In this document: positions 14,377-23,723 of the stretch, in pieces
Layout of the letters: each line of letters begins with the position of its first letter
Position numbering within the stretch: position 1 is the stretch's first letter
DNA from: Anaerofilum sp.
Lineage (GTDB): Bacteria; Bacillota; Clostridia; Oscillospirales; Ruminococcaceae
Length of the DNA: 58,872 nt
Direction of reading: 5' to 3'
Assembly: GCA_020024115.1 (NCBI GenBank)
Contig: JAHHUF010000001.1
Span: 1 to 58,872, forward strand
Translations under genes and position numbers: made by a program
Notes under the pieces: generated by a model
Databases searched by the model: none
The model's input: only the letters and a program-made list of their open reading frames with translations
Told to the model about the DNA's origin: nothing

Positions 14377-17300
14377 ATGGTTTATCGTGTATATGTAGAG
14401 CGAAAAAACGGCTTTGACGGTGAAGCAAAAGCATTGCTGAATGAACTTCACACTTTGCTGGGAATTGACAGCATTACCAATCTGCGGATGCTGAACCGAT
14501 ACGATGTTGAGGGAATTGAAAAAGAACTGTTTGACCGTTGTGTTCCTACTGTATTCAGCGAGCCGCAAACCGATGATGTGGCATACACTTTGCCTCAATG
14601 GGAGGGCAAAATGTTTGCAGTAGAGTTTTTGCCGGGACAGTTTGACCAGCGTGCAGACTCTGCCAGTGAGTGCATCCAGCTCATTAGTCAGGGTGAGCGA
14701 CCTGTTGTCCGCAGTGCAAAGGTGTATCTGCTGCAAGGCGATGTGACAGGAGAACAGTTGGCAGCGGTAAAAAAATATGTTATCAACCCTGTTGAAGCAC
14801 GAGAGGCGGATTTGGCAGAGAAAGACACTCTGATTGTGGAATATCCCATTCCCTCACAGGTGGAAACCTTGACCGGCTTTGTGCAGAAAACACAGGAAGA
14901 ACTGGCGAACTTTGTGCAGGAATACGGTTTGGCAATGGATTTGGACGATATTGCATTTTGTCAGCAATATTTCCAAACCGAACAGCGTGACCCCACCATC
15001 ACCGAAATTCGTATGATTGACACCTACTGGTCTGACCACTGCCGCCACACTACATTTGGAACCATTTTGGATGATGTAGTGATTGAAGATGCTTTGGTAA
15101 AAAAAGCATACGACCAGTATTTGGATTTGCGAAAGGAACTGTATGCAGGCAAAAATAAACCCATCTGCTTGATGGATTTGGCAACCATCGGTGCAAAATA
15201 TCTGAAAAAGACAGGACAACTGAAAAATCTGGACGAATCCGAGGAAATCAATGCTTGTACTGTTAAAATCAAAGTAGATGTGGATGGCGAAGAACAAGAC
15301 TGGCTGTTCCTGTTCAAAAACGAAACCCACAACCACCCCACCGAAATTGAGCCATTCGGCGGTGCCGCAACCTGCATTGGCGGTGCTATCCGTGACCCAT
15401 TGTCTGGGCGCAGCTATGTTTATCAGGCAATGCGTGTGACAGGTGCAGGCGACCCATTGGTTCCTGTTAAAGACACAATGGCAGGCAAGCTGCCCCAGAG
15501 AAAACTGGTTACAACCGCAGCGGCAGGATATTCCAGCTACGGCAACCAGATTGGACTTGCGACCGGTCAGGTGGATGAATTGTATCACAATGGCTATGTA
15601 GCAAAACGCATGGAAATTGGTGCAGTAGTTGGTGCAGCACCTGCGGCAAATGTGCGCCGTGAGGTTCCGGCAGCTGGTGACATTGTGGTGTTGTTGGGCG
15701 GACGCACTGGTCGTGATGGCTGTGGCGGTGCAACCGGTTCTTCCAAAGCACACAAGCTGGAAAGTTTGGAAAGCTGCGGGGCAGAGGTGCAAAAGGGCAA
15801 TGCTCCCATTGAACGCAAATTGCAGCGGTTGTTCCGCAATCCAGAGGCAACCCGTTTGATTAAACGCTGCAACGACTTTGGTGCAGGCGGTGTCAGTGTT
15901 GCGATTGGCGAATTGGCAGATGGTTTGGCAATTGACCTGAATGCTGTTCCCAAAAAATACGATGGTCTGGACGGAACAGAGCTGGCAATTTCCGAAAGTC
16001 AGGAGCGTATGGCAGTTGTACTGGAAGCAAAGGATGTGGATGCTTTTATTCAACTGGCACACAGCGAGAATCTGGAGGCAACCGTTGTTGCAACTGTAAC
16101 CGAACAGCCTCGCTTGACCATGACATGGAATGGAAACACTATTGTAGACATCAGCCGTGAGTTCCTCAACTCAAACGGTGCAGAAAAGCACACAAAAGCC
16201 CACATTGCAAAAGGTGAGCTGTATACTCCAAACTGGCAGGGACAAACTTTGACAGAAAAAATGACCGCATTGGTTTCTGATTTGAATGTTTGCGGCAAAA
16301 AAGGTTTGTCTGAGCGTTTCGACTCCACCATTGGTGCGGCAACTGTTACCATGCCTTTTGGCGGAAAGCATCAACTGACCCCCAATCAGGCAATGGTTGC
16401 AAAACTGCCTGTCAAGGGCGAAACCAAAACCTGTTCTGCAATGGCATGGGGTTATAATCCCTTTATTATGGAAAAAAGCCAGTATCATGGTGCATATTTG
16501 GCGGTGGTCGAAAGTATTGCAAAGCTAGTAGGTGCAGGCTTTGATTATAAAAACGCATACTTGACCTTCCAAGAATACTTTGAGCGATTGGGTAGCCGTC
16601 CAGAGCGTTGGGGCAAGCCACTTTCTGCACTGTTGGGTGCATTGAAAGCACAGTTGGATTTGGGGGTTGGCTCCATTGGCGGCAAAGACTCCATGTCCGG
16701 CAGCTTTGAAAAGCTGGATGTTCCCCCCACTTTGGTGAGCTTTGCTGTTGCAATCGGCAATACTGATAAGGTGCTCAGCCCGGAATTTAAGCAGGCAGAC
16801 AGCAAAGTGATATTGCTCCAGCCTGAAACCGAAGATGGATTGCTTCCAAAAGCGGAAAGTCTGAAAGCCGTCTTTGAACAAGCCTTACAGCTAATGGAGC
16901 AAGGAAAGGTATTGGCAGCAAGCACTCCTGGGTATGGTTGCATTGCAGAGCAGTTGTTTAAAAGCAGTTTGGGCAATGGCATAGGCTTTGCATTGGTAGA
17001 TGGATTCAACACTGACCGCCTGTTTGTACCTGCATACGGCAGTTTGATTTTGGAAGTTGCCAAAGATGTTGAGTTGGGCGAATTGCTTGGATGCACCACA
17101 GCAGAATACAGCTTGAAACTGGGCAGCGAAACAATGGATTTGGCACAGTTACAAGAGGTTTGGGAAAGCAAGCTGGAGCCTGTTTTGCCTTATCGCATTG
17201 AAAAAGGGGAGCAGCAGCCTGTAATTCGCAGCAGCGTGGAAAAACGCACAGCTCCCAAAATCGGCATTGCACGCCCACATGCTTTGATTCCTGTATTCCC

Positions 17301-18072
17301 CGGCACAAACTGCGAGTATGACACCGCCCGTGCTTTGGAGCGTGCCGGTGCCGAGGCGGAAATTTTTGTGGTGAACAACCTGACCCCTGCCGCTGTTGCA
17401 GAAAGCTGTGCTGCCCTCTGCCGCAGCATTGAAAAGAGCCAGATTGTCATGCTGCCGGGTGGATTCTCCGGCGGCGATGAACCAGACGGAAGTGCAAAGT
17501 TTATCACAGCATTTTTCCGTGCTCCTGCGGTTAAAGATGCAGTTCACGATTTGCTGAAAAACCGTGATGGTTTGATGCTGGGCATCTGCAACGGATTTCA
17601 AGCATTGGTAAAACTGGGATTGGTTCCCTTTGGTGAAATTCGTGATATGGACGAAAACTGTCCAACACTCACCTTCAACACCATTGGACGCCATCAAAGT
17701 ATGTTGGTGCAAACACGCATTGCATCCAACAAGTCCCCTTGGTTTAGCCGTATGAATGTAGATGACATTCACACCATTGCAATCAGCCATGGTGAAGGCA
17801 GATTTGTTGCACCAGAAGCAGTGCTGAAACAGCTTGCTGAAAACGGACAAATTGCAGCACAGTATGTAGATTTGCAAGGCAAACCGACAATGGATACCCG
17901 CTTTAATCCAAACGGAAGCTTGTGGGCAATTGAGTCTATCACCAGCCCAGACGGCCGTGTATTGGGCAAAATGGGACACACAGAGCGCAGCGGTGACAAT
18001 CTGTATAAGAATGTACCCGGAAATAAATATCAGCCCTTGTTTGAGGGCGGTGTAGATTACTTTAAATTGTAA
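14377..18072 (+). CDS. purL: Phosphoribosylformylglycinamidine synthase, single-chain
   Basis: Converts FGAR to FGAM with glutamine and ATP. 1231 residues: large PurL with the glutaminase fused at the C-terminus, as in Gram-negatives and many Clostridia (no separate purS/purQ is seen). Start ATG 14377 follows TAAGGAGAG; an upstream TTG frame is not used. Motifs: SDHCRHTTFGT, FKNETHNHPTEIEPFGGAAT, CNDFGAGGVSVAIGEL, GVGSIGGKDSMSGSF; glutaminase VFPGTNCEYD, MLPGGFSGGDEPDGS, LGICNGFQALVKLGL with the nucleophile Cys, and the late ISHGEGRF/NPNGS region. Last gene of the operon. Confidence 0.97.
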   Translation: MVYRVYVERKNGFDGEAKALLNELHTLLGIDSITNLRMLNRYDVEGIEKELFDRCVPTVFSEPQTDDVAYTLPQWEGKMFAVEFLPGQFDQRADSASECIQLISQGERPVVRSAKVYLLQGDVTGEQLAAVKKYVINPVEAREADLAEKDTLIVEYPIPSQVETLTGFVQKTQEELANFVQEYGLAMDLDDIAFCQQYFQTEQRDPTITEIRMIDTYWSDHCRHTTFGTILDDVVIEDALVKKAYDQYLDLRKELYAGKNKPICLMDLATIGAKYLKKTGQLKNLDESEEINACTVKIKVDVDGEEQDWLFLFKNETHNHPTEIEPFGGAATCIGGAIRDPLSGRSYVYQAMRVTGAGDPLVPVKDTMAGKLPQRKLVTTAAAGYSSYGNQIGLATGQVDELYHNGYVAKRMEIGAVVGAAPAANVRREVPAAGDIVVLLGGRTGRDGCGGATGSSKAHKLESLESCGAEVQKGNAPIERKLQRLFRNPEATRLIKRCNDFGAGGVSVAIGELADGLAIDLNAVPKKYDGLDGTELAISESQERMAVVLEAKDVDAFIQLAHSENLEATVVATVTEQPRLTMTWNGNTIVDISREFLNSNGAEKHTKAHIAKGELYTPNWQGQTLTEKMTALVSDLNVCGKKGLSERFDSTIGAATVTMPFGGKHQLTPNQAMVAKLPVKGETKTCSAMAWGYNPFIMEKSQYHGAYLAVVESIAKLVGAGFDYKNAYLTFQEYFERLGSRPERWGKPLSALLGALKAQLDLGVGSIGGKDSMSGSFEKLDVPPTLVSFAVAIGNTDKVLSPEFKQADSKVILLQPETEDGLLPKAESLKAVFEQALQLMEQGKVLAASTPGYGCIAEQLFKSSLGNGIGFALVDGFNTDRLFVPAYGSLILEVAKDVELGELLGCTTAEYSLKLGSETMDLAQLQEVWESKLEPVLPYRIEKGEQQPVIRSSVEKRTAPKIGIARPHALIPVFPGTNCEYDTARALERAGAEAEIFVVNNLTPAAVAESCAALCRSIEKSQIVMLPGGFSGGDEPDGSAKFITAFFRAPAVKDAVHDLLKNRDGLMLGICNGFQALVKLGLVPFGEIRDMDENCPTLTFNTIGRHQSMLVQTRIASNKSPWFSRMNVDDIHTIAISHGEGRFVAPEAVLKQLAENGQIAAQYVDLQGKPTMDTRFNPNGSLWAIESITSPDGRVLGKMGHTERSGDNLYKNVPGNKYQPLFEGGVDYFKL

Positions 18073-18081
18073 TTGACAGCC

Positions 18082-18128
18082 AAAGAAAAACACCTTCAAC
18101 CCATAGTGGTTGAAGGTGTTTTTCTTTG
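18082..18128. terminator. Bidirectional terminator between purL and the ABC transporter
   Basis: AAAGAAAAACACCTTCAAC, loop CCATAGTG, then the exact complement. The stem is flanked by A- and T-runs on either side and ends both convergent transcripts. Confidence 0.9.
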
Positions 18129-18131
18129 TGA

Positions 18132-19907
18132 TTACATTGGCTGATTTAACGAGGCTGCTGTGTTCCAAAGGTGATAGTAGACACCCTTTTTGTCAAGTAG
18201 TTCCTGATGCGTTCCGCTTTCTTCAATGCCTTCTGCCCCTAAAACCAAAATGCGGTCAGAATTTTGGATGGTAGTCAGGCGGTGTGCAATGGTGAGAGTG
18301 GTTCTGCCAACTGCCAGTTTTTGCAGGCTTTGCCCAACCAATGCTTCACTTTCGTTATCCAGTGCGCTGGTGGCTTCGTCCAAAATCAAAATGGGAGGAT
18401 TTTTCAGAAAGACGCGTGCAATGCTCAAGCGCTGTTTTTGTCCTCCAGATAGTTTGACACCACGCTCACCAACATAGGTATTGTAACCATCTTTTAATTG
18501 CAGAATAAATTCATGTGCACCTGCCATCTTGGCGGCTTCAATCACTTCTTCTTGGGTGGCATCCGGTCTGCCGTATAGAATATTTTCGGTTACAGTGCCG
18601 CTGAACAAATATACATCCTGCTGCACAATACCGATGGATTGACGCAGACTTTTCAAAGTGACATCTTGAATGTCCTGCCCATCAATATAAATATGCCCAT
18701 CTGTGGTATCATAAAAACGGGGAATCAGGTTGCAAAGTGTGGTTTTTCCGCCACCAGAAGGCCCAACCAATGCCAGCTTTTCGCCGGGACGAATGGTGAG
18801 GTTTACATTTGTAAATACTTGGTTGTGGTCATCGGGATATTCAAAGCTGACATTATCAAAGCGGATTTCACCTTCAACTTTGCTCAAATCCTTTGCATCC
18901 GATTTGTCAAAAATTTCGATATCTGAATCCATAATTTCATAAAAACGCTCAATACCAGTCATGCCACGCTGAAATTGCTCTGCAAACTCAATAATACGGC
19001 GAATGGTTGCCAGCAAGGTTGTGACATACAGCATATATGCAACAAAATCGCCTGCTGCAATCCAGCCGTTTACAAGGAACAAACCACCTGCAATCAAAAC
19101 TACAAGATACATCAAACCATCAAACAAGCGTGTTGTTGTGGCAAATGTTGCCATTGCATAGTAGCTTTGTTTTTTGATGTTTAAGAAAGTTTGGTTGTCT
19201 TTTTCAAACTTTTTCTGTTCCATTTCCTCGTTGGCAAAGGCTTTTACAACCCGCTCACCCAACAAGCTGTCCTCAATGCGAGCATTCAGTTCACCAATTT
19301 GTTGCCGCTGATTGCGGAATACAGCACGCAAACGCAGATTTATGGGAATACAGCACAGAATCATCAAAGGGATACAAGCATACAAAATCAAGGTGAGTGC
19401 AACACTGCTTTGGCACAAAATCACAAAAGAAACCACAATTTTGATGCCAGCAATGAAAAATTCCTCGGGGCAATGGTGACTGAATTCTGTCACATCAAAC
19501 AAATCGTTTGTAATTCTGCCCATAATCTGTCCAACTTTGGTGTTGGAATAATAAGTATGACTGAGCTTTTGCAAATGAGCAAATGCGTCCCGCCGCATAT
19601 CAGTTTCAATGTGGCTGCCCATAATATGACCAATGCCCTGCATATAATAGTTTGCAGCAGCATCAATCACACGCAGAATAAAATACAAGCCGCCCAGCCG
19701 CAAAATAGTGCCGACTGTCAGAAGTTGTGCACTGTTCATTGCAGTGTTGGTGATAAAACGCATAATCTGCGGCAATGCCAACTCACAAAGGGTGGTAAGG
19801 CTTGCGCAGAATAAATCAAAAATCAAAATGTGTTTATAGCGACTCATATAGGGCCAAAAGCGTTTTATAAAATGCCCAAAGCCGCTTTTTTGTTTGGTGT
19901 TTTCCAT
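18132..19907 (-). CDS. ABC exporter, fused membrane and ATPase domains
   Basis: 591 residues. Residues about 15-330 form six membrane helices of the exporter fold (intracellular loop VGQIMGRITNDLFDVTEF). The ATPase follows: Walker A GPSGGGKTT (about 390), Q-loop QQDVYLF, signature LSGGQKQR, Walker B ILILDEATSALD, and H-loop IAHRL. RBS AAAGGAGG before ATG 19907. No partner half-transporter is adjacent, so it may act as a homodimer. The substrate (lipid, drug or peptide) cannot be read from sequence. Confidence 0.92.
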   Translation of the reverse strand: MENTKQKSGFGHFIKRFWPYMSRYKHILIFDLFCASLTTLCELALPQIMRFITNTAMNSAQLLTVGTILRLGGLYFILRVIDAAANYYMQGIGHIMGSHIETDMRRDAFAHLQKLSHTYYSNTKVGQIMGRITNDLFDVTEFSHHCPEEFFIAGIKIVVSFVILCQSSVALTLILYACIPLMILCCIPINLRLRAVFRNQRQQIGELNARIEDSLLGERVVKAFANEEMEQKKFEKDNQTFLNIKKQSYYAMATFATTTRLFDGLMYLVVLIAGGLFLVNGWIAAGDFVAYMLYVTTLLATIRRIIEFAEQFQRGMTGIERFYEIMDSDIEIFDKSDAKDLSKVEGEIRFDNVSFEYPDDHNQVFTNVNLTIRPGEKLALVGPSGGGKTTLCNLIPRFYDTTDGHIYIDGQDIQDVTLKSLRQSIGIVQQDVYLFSGTVTENILYGRPDATQEEVIEAAKMAGAHEFILQLKDGYNTYVGERGVKLSGGQKQRLSIARVFLKNPPILILDEATSALDNESEALVGQSLQKLAVGRTTLTIAHRLTTIQNSDRILVLGAEGIEESGTHQELLDKKGVYYHLWNTAASLNQPM

Positions 19908-19933
19908 AAAATCCTCCTTTATAATAAAATATT

Positions 19934-19964
19934 TTTAAAATCCCCCAATCAATTGATTGGGGGA
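19934..19964 (-). terminator. Terminator after the SGNH lipoprotein gene
   Basis: TCCCCCAATC-AATT-GATTGGGGGA is a perfect palindrome followed on the minus strand by TTTTAAAAAT. Confidence 0.85.
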
Positions 19965-19987
19965 CACTAATTCAAATGTGATAATGA

Positions 19988-21481
19988 TTAAGCTGGCGGA
20001 ACCTCGGGAGCAACCGCATCACCGCCTGTATTCGGCACATCGATTTCAGGAGTGGGGGTTGATTCCGTGTTGTCCGGATTGGGTTGAGATTCGGGAGATG
20101 GGATTGGAGTAGGCACTGGGGTTGGTTGCGGAGCAGGTTCTGGGATTGGTTCAGGGGTCGCAGTTGGGGCAGGTGCTGCCTGACAGTTTCCAATTCCTCC
20201 GGCACAGGCTTTACAACTGGTATTTTGGCTTTCGGCTGTGCATTGGACAGAACAGGTGCAGACCGCTTTTTTGAACCGTGCAAACACAACAATTCCCTCT
20301 TTGGTGGCATCACCGGGAATCGAAAAGGTCAGATAAGGGCTTTTTACATTGCTAATCCGTCCGATTGTGCAGCCCCATGAATCAAACTCATATCCGGGGG
20401 AGGGAATTGCGGTTACTTGAGAGCAACTTTGACCGATTTTTCCCGTTTGCTGCAAAGTACCCTCAAGATAGCCCATACCGGCAGAATCAGAGTTTACAAC
20501 AAAAGAAACAGGATAGCCCTGTTTGCTGTTAGAGGAAGAAGATGTCTCGGTTGCTTGGGCACTGCTGCGCACTGCCAGTGGGTCTTCGGTGATAATATCG
20601 GGAGGAGTTTCTTGGCGTTGAGGCACTTTTTTCAACGGTTTTGGACGGCGGTCGTCTGTGATATAGCTGTGTGTGCGGATATATTCAAAAAAAGATTCCA
20701 TCGCTTTTTTATTGAGGTGAATTCCATCGCTATAAGTGAAGTCGTTTTTTGCAAAACCTGTTTTGCTGTCTTTCAGAGCTTCACTTGAGTTCAAAAATTT
20801 ATAGCCCAAATCTTTTGCCATATCTGCCAATGCTTTGTTAAAAGAATCAATGGTCTGCATGGTGATATGGGTGTTTTGGCGCAACTTATCCACAGGCGGA
20901 ATAGCATTGATGATAATATCAGCATAGGGCCATGCGTCTGTGATGGATTTAAGTGCTTTTGTATATTCTTCCACAAATTTCTGGCTGCTCCATCCAATAG
21001 TATTGTTGGTTCCGAAGGTAATCACAATTCGCTGCGGCTGCATGATAGCAACTGCTTCAGGGATGGTGACAGGGCTGCCTTTGCCTTTGAAATATACACA
21101 TTTTTTGGTGGGGACATGCTGGATGCCCATCGAAATAACACCAATGGTATGCTCTAAAGTGGTTTGCCCATATGCCATCATACGAACAGTATTGGAGTCA
21201 CCGATAAACAGTGTGTTTTTGATATACTCATCGCCGGCGTCTTCGCTTTGTGCCAAAACCGTAGAGCCATATTGGTCTTTTTCCAGTTTTCCTTCATCTG
21301 CTTGGTAATTTTCGTCAGTGTATTCAGTTTTGTTCCATGCAGTATTTACATTTTCAATATCAGAGGAGCTAGAGACGGTTGATTCGCTGTCTGACTGGTT
21401 TTTGTTAAAACACCCAGTCAAAAGCGTGGTGCCGATTGTGGCTGCAAGCAGCACAGCAAGCATCTGTTTTGTATGTTTCAT
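19988..21481 (-). CDS. Secreted SGNH/GDSL-hydrolase lipoprotein with Pro-rich tail
   Basis: 497 residues from ATG 21481 (AAAGGGAG upstream). Lipoprotein signal with lipobox TLLTGC. An SGNH-type domain (about 85-270) shows FIGDSNTVRM (catalytic Ser), VITFGTNN (Asn block) and FTYSDGIHLNKKAMESFF (Asp/His block), so an esterase or acetyl-transfer role on cell-surface glycan is likely. A domain resembling an InlB B-type repeat (YPVSFVVNSDSAG, PGYEFDSWG; about 325-390) follows, then a Cys-rich segment (CTCSVQC, CKAC) and a Pro/Thr/Glu tail of about 60 residues. There is no sortase signal with a membrane helix despite a VPNTGG near the end. Its exact substrate is unknown. Confidence 0.75.
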   Translation of the reverse strand: MKHTKQMLAVLLAATIGTTLLTGCFNKNQSDSESTVSSSSDIENVNTAWNKTEYTDENYQADEGKLEKDQYGSTVLAQSEDAGDEYIKNTLFIGDSNTVRMMAYGQTTLEHTIGVISMGIQHVPTKKCVYFKGKGSPVTIPEAVAIMQPQRIVITFGTNNTIGWSSQKFVEEYTKALKSITDAWPYADIIINAIPPVDKLRQNTHITMQTIDSFNKALADMAKDLGYKFLNSSEALKDSKTGFAKNDFTYSDGIHLNKKAMESFFEYIRTHSYITDDRRPKPLKKVPQRQETPPDIITEDPLAVRSSAQATETSSSSNSKQGYPVSFVVNSDSAGMGYLEGTLQQTGKIGQSCSQVTAIPSPGYEFDSWGCTIGRISNVKSPYLTFSIPGDATKEGIVVFARFKKAVCTCSVQCTAESQNTSCKACAGGIGNCQAAPAPTATPEPIPEPAPQPTPVPTPIPSPESQPNPDNTESTPTPEIDVPNTGGDAVAPEVPPA

Positions 21482-21584
21482 TGCACTCTCCCTTTTATTC
21501 TTATGCTGCAAAAATTATATTTTACAACAATATTGGTTTGTATATCTTTTTAATTCTACCACGATTCATAATAAAATACAAAAT

Positions 21585-21611
21585 AAAAAGGGGCAATCAT
21601 GCCCCTTTTTT
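21585..21611 (-). terminator. Terminator after the first ECF S-component gene
   Basis: AAAAAGGGGC, loop ATGATT, GCCCCTTTTT, symmetric and so usable in either direction. Confidence 0.85.
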
Positions 21612-21643
21612 AAAATTTTCACATTTTGCATAAAAACAAAGTT

Positions 21644-22210
21644 TTAAGCCGCAATAAGCTGTGCACGCCGCAATGCAGGAGCAAGCAATTGAACCAAAAT
21701 TGCGGCACAAATAACAGCAATTACACCATTGACTGCTGAAACAGGGACTTTTAAAGTAAAGGTTTCTGCAAAAGCCACCTGCCAGGCAAATCCTTTTACC
21801 AAATGCCCCATCACAACATTTTTGATGGCATACAGCACCACATAAGTGCCGGCTCCACAGGCGCTTGCAATCCAAACCTGCGCTTTTTTGCCTTGTGCAC
21901 AAGCCTGATAACCCAACAGACCAGCCACATAGCCCATTGCAAATTTTGTTAAAAAGGTAATCCAAAACTCAGGCGCAAAGGAAGGGTCGCTCAAGTCCAG
22001 CAAGGCGCTGCCAATACCTGCTGCCAAGCCTCCGGGCAATGCACCAAACAGCATCCCAGCCAAAAGGCACATAATGTTGCCAAAGTGAATCCCTGTTTTA
22101 CCCAAAGGACTGGGAATGTCAATGCGAAATTTGCTGAAAATAAACACCAATGCAGCCATCAAACCAATCATTACAATCTGCTGTGTAGAAAATCGAGTTT
22201 TTTTGTTCAT
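21644..22210 (-). CDS. ECF transporter S component, possibly for vitamin B6
   Basis: Substrate-binding membrane subunit of an energy-coupling-factor vitamin importer, 188 residues with about six hydrophobic segments; ATG 22210 follows GGAGGGG. The N-terminal MIGLMAALVFIFSKFRI, TGIHFGNIMCLLAGMLFGAL and GGLAAGIGSALLDL are typical S-component features. It is divergent from a MocR/PdxR-type regulator; such regulators usually control pyridoxal phosphate supply, so a pyridoxine/pyridoxal specificity is inferred from context only. The EcfA/T module is not in the window and is presumably shared. Confidence 0.75.
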   Translation of the reverse strand: MNKKTRFSTQQIVMIGLMAALVFIFSKFRIDIPSPLGKTGIHFGNIMCLLAGMLFGALPGGLAAGIGSALLDLSDPSFAPEFWITFLTKFAMGYVAGLLGYQACAQGKKAQVWIASACGAGTYVVLYAIKNVVMGHLVKGFAWQVAFAETFTLKVPVSAVNGVIAVICAAILVQLLAPALRRAQLIAA

Positions 22211-22337
22211 AATATCCCCTCCAATATTGACAAAGTCTTTTTGAAAGACTATGTTTTTTATTATACTGCTATCTGATTCCATTAAAATAACCAGAAAAAA
22301 TATTTTTTATAGTATCAGTTTGAAAGGAGAATTGGAT
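22211..22337. promoter_or_regulatory. Divergent promoter region between S component and PdxR-type regulator
   Basis: Holds a minus-strand TATAAT box (about 22257-22262 on the plus coordinates) and two related half-sites: ATACTGCTATCTGAT and, in opposite sense, TATAGTATCAG near 22313, whose complement reads CTGATACTATA. Spaced repeated sites of this kind are what MocR proteins bind; binding here is inferred. A small AGTCTTT/AAAGACT hairpin lies in the S-component leader. Confidence 0.4.
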
Positions 22338-23717
22338 TTGATTGGAATGTTAGATTTTGATGCTTCAAAACCATTATATGAACAGCTTTATGAAAATATT
22401 GCACAGGAAATTCAAACAGGCAGCCTCAAGCAGGGACAAAAAATGTCTGGCAAGCGTACGCTGGCAGAACGGCTGGGCATCAGTGTCAACGCTGTGGATA
22501 CAGCCTACCAAATGCTTGTGGCAGAGGGCTATTTGGAAAGCCGCCCTCGCTCAGGGTTTTATGTGATGGAAGTGGAAAAGCTGGCAGAGATTTCTCCGAT
22601 TTTTTCCCATGAAGAAAGTCTCTGCAAAACACAATGGAAATTTGATTTTTCAACAGCTGCCATTGACAAGTCACTGTTCCCTTTTCGTACATGGGGGCGG
22701 ATTCAAAAAGAATTGCTCTATTCAAAGCCTCAGCTTCTTTCTATGGGGGATGGGCAGGGAGATTTGGAACTGCGAGAAACACTGGCACAGCATTTGCAGC
22801 GTTATCGAGGGGTGAAGTGCAGTCCAAACCAGATTGTAATTGGTGCAGGAATTGAGTATCTTTTGGGGCTATTGATGCCGTTGCTGGGTGGAACAATTGC
22901 ATTAGAAGACCCTGGCTATCCCAAAGCAAAGCGGGTGATTGAAAATGCAAACCGCAAGTGGATTGCTGTGCCAGTGGACAAAAACGGGCTTTCGGTTGCT
23001 GAATTAAGCCAAACTGATGCACAGGCTGTTTATGTAACGCCAAGCCATCAGTTTCCCACAGCAGTGACCATGCCGGTGGGAAGACGGGCGGCATTGCTTG
23101 CATGGGCAGCGGCTGACCCTGCACGATTTATCATTGAAGATGATTATGATTCGGAATTTCGTTTTGGTGTTCGCCCTTTGCCCAGTTTGCAGGGAATGGC
23201 ACAAAACGGAAAAGTAATTTATATCAGCACTTTTTCCAAAAGTCTGGCACCGTCCATTCGTATTGCCTGTATGGTGCTGCCACATACCTTGATAAAACCG
23301 TGGAAACAGCGCTATGGAGAATATGCCTCTACCGTTTCACGCTTTGAACAGCAAACTTTATGCGAATTTATTCAGCAAGGGCATTTATCACGGCATCTTT
23401 CACGGCTGCGCAACAGTTATCGCAAACGGATGGAGCAGTTTAAAAATGCGTTGCAGCAATGTTTGGGAAAATCCATTAAAATATACGGAGAGCATACGGG
23501 TCTGCATTTTTTGATTGAATTTGAAACTGCATCTGAACAGCAGTTATTGCAGGCTGCCTGCAAGCATGGGCTGAAGGTAAGTGGGCTGAAACAATACTGC
23601 TCCGCAGAATCAAAGCAGAAAACAGCAGTTGTTTTGGTGGGATATGGCTGTTTGGCAGAAGAACAAATTATGCCTGCGGCACAGGCATTGCAGCAGGCAT
23701 GGAAAGAATATCTCTGA
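22338..23717 (+). CDS. pdxR: MocR/PdxR-type regulator (GntR HTH fused to aminotransferase fold)
   Basis: 459 residues. The TTG at 22338 is preferred because AAGGAG ends 8 bases upstream; ATG 22347 is the alternative. Residues 5-75 are a GntR winged helix (PLYEQLYENIAQEIQTGSL, RTLAERLGISVNAVDTAYQML, SRPRSGFYV). The rest is a fold-type I aminotransferase: GDGQGDLELRETLAQHL, EDPGYPKAKRVI, VTPSHQFPTAVTMP, IIEDDYDSEFRF and ISTFSKSLAPSIR with the PLP lysine. PdxR proteins sense PLP and control pdxST or B6 uptake. Here it faces an ECF S-component gene. The symbol is by family; regulation of B6 is inferred. Confidence 0.85.
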   Translation: MIGMLDFDASKPLYEQLYENIAQEIQTGSLKQGQKMSGKRTLAERLGISVNAVDTAYQMLVAEGYLESRPRSGFYVMEVEKLAEISPIFSHEESLCKTQWKFDFSTAAIDKSLFPFRTWGRIQKELLYSKPQLLSMGDGQGDLELRETLAQHLQRYRGVKCSPNQIVIGAGIEYLLGLLMPLLGGTIALEDPGYPKAKRVIENANRKWIAVPVDKNGLSVAELSQTDAQAVYVTPSHQFPTAVTMPVGRRAALLAWAAADPARFIIEDDYDSEFRFGVRPLPSLQGMAQNGKVIYISTFSKSLAPSIRIACMVLPHTLIKPWKQRYGEYASTVSRFEQQTLCEFIQQGHLSRHLSRLRNSYRKRMEQFKNALQQCLGKSIKIYGEHTGLHFLIEFETASEQQLLQAACKHGLKVSGLKQYCSAESKQKTAVVLVGYGCLAEEQIMPAAQALQQAWKEYL

Positions 23718-23723
23718 TTTTTA

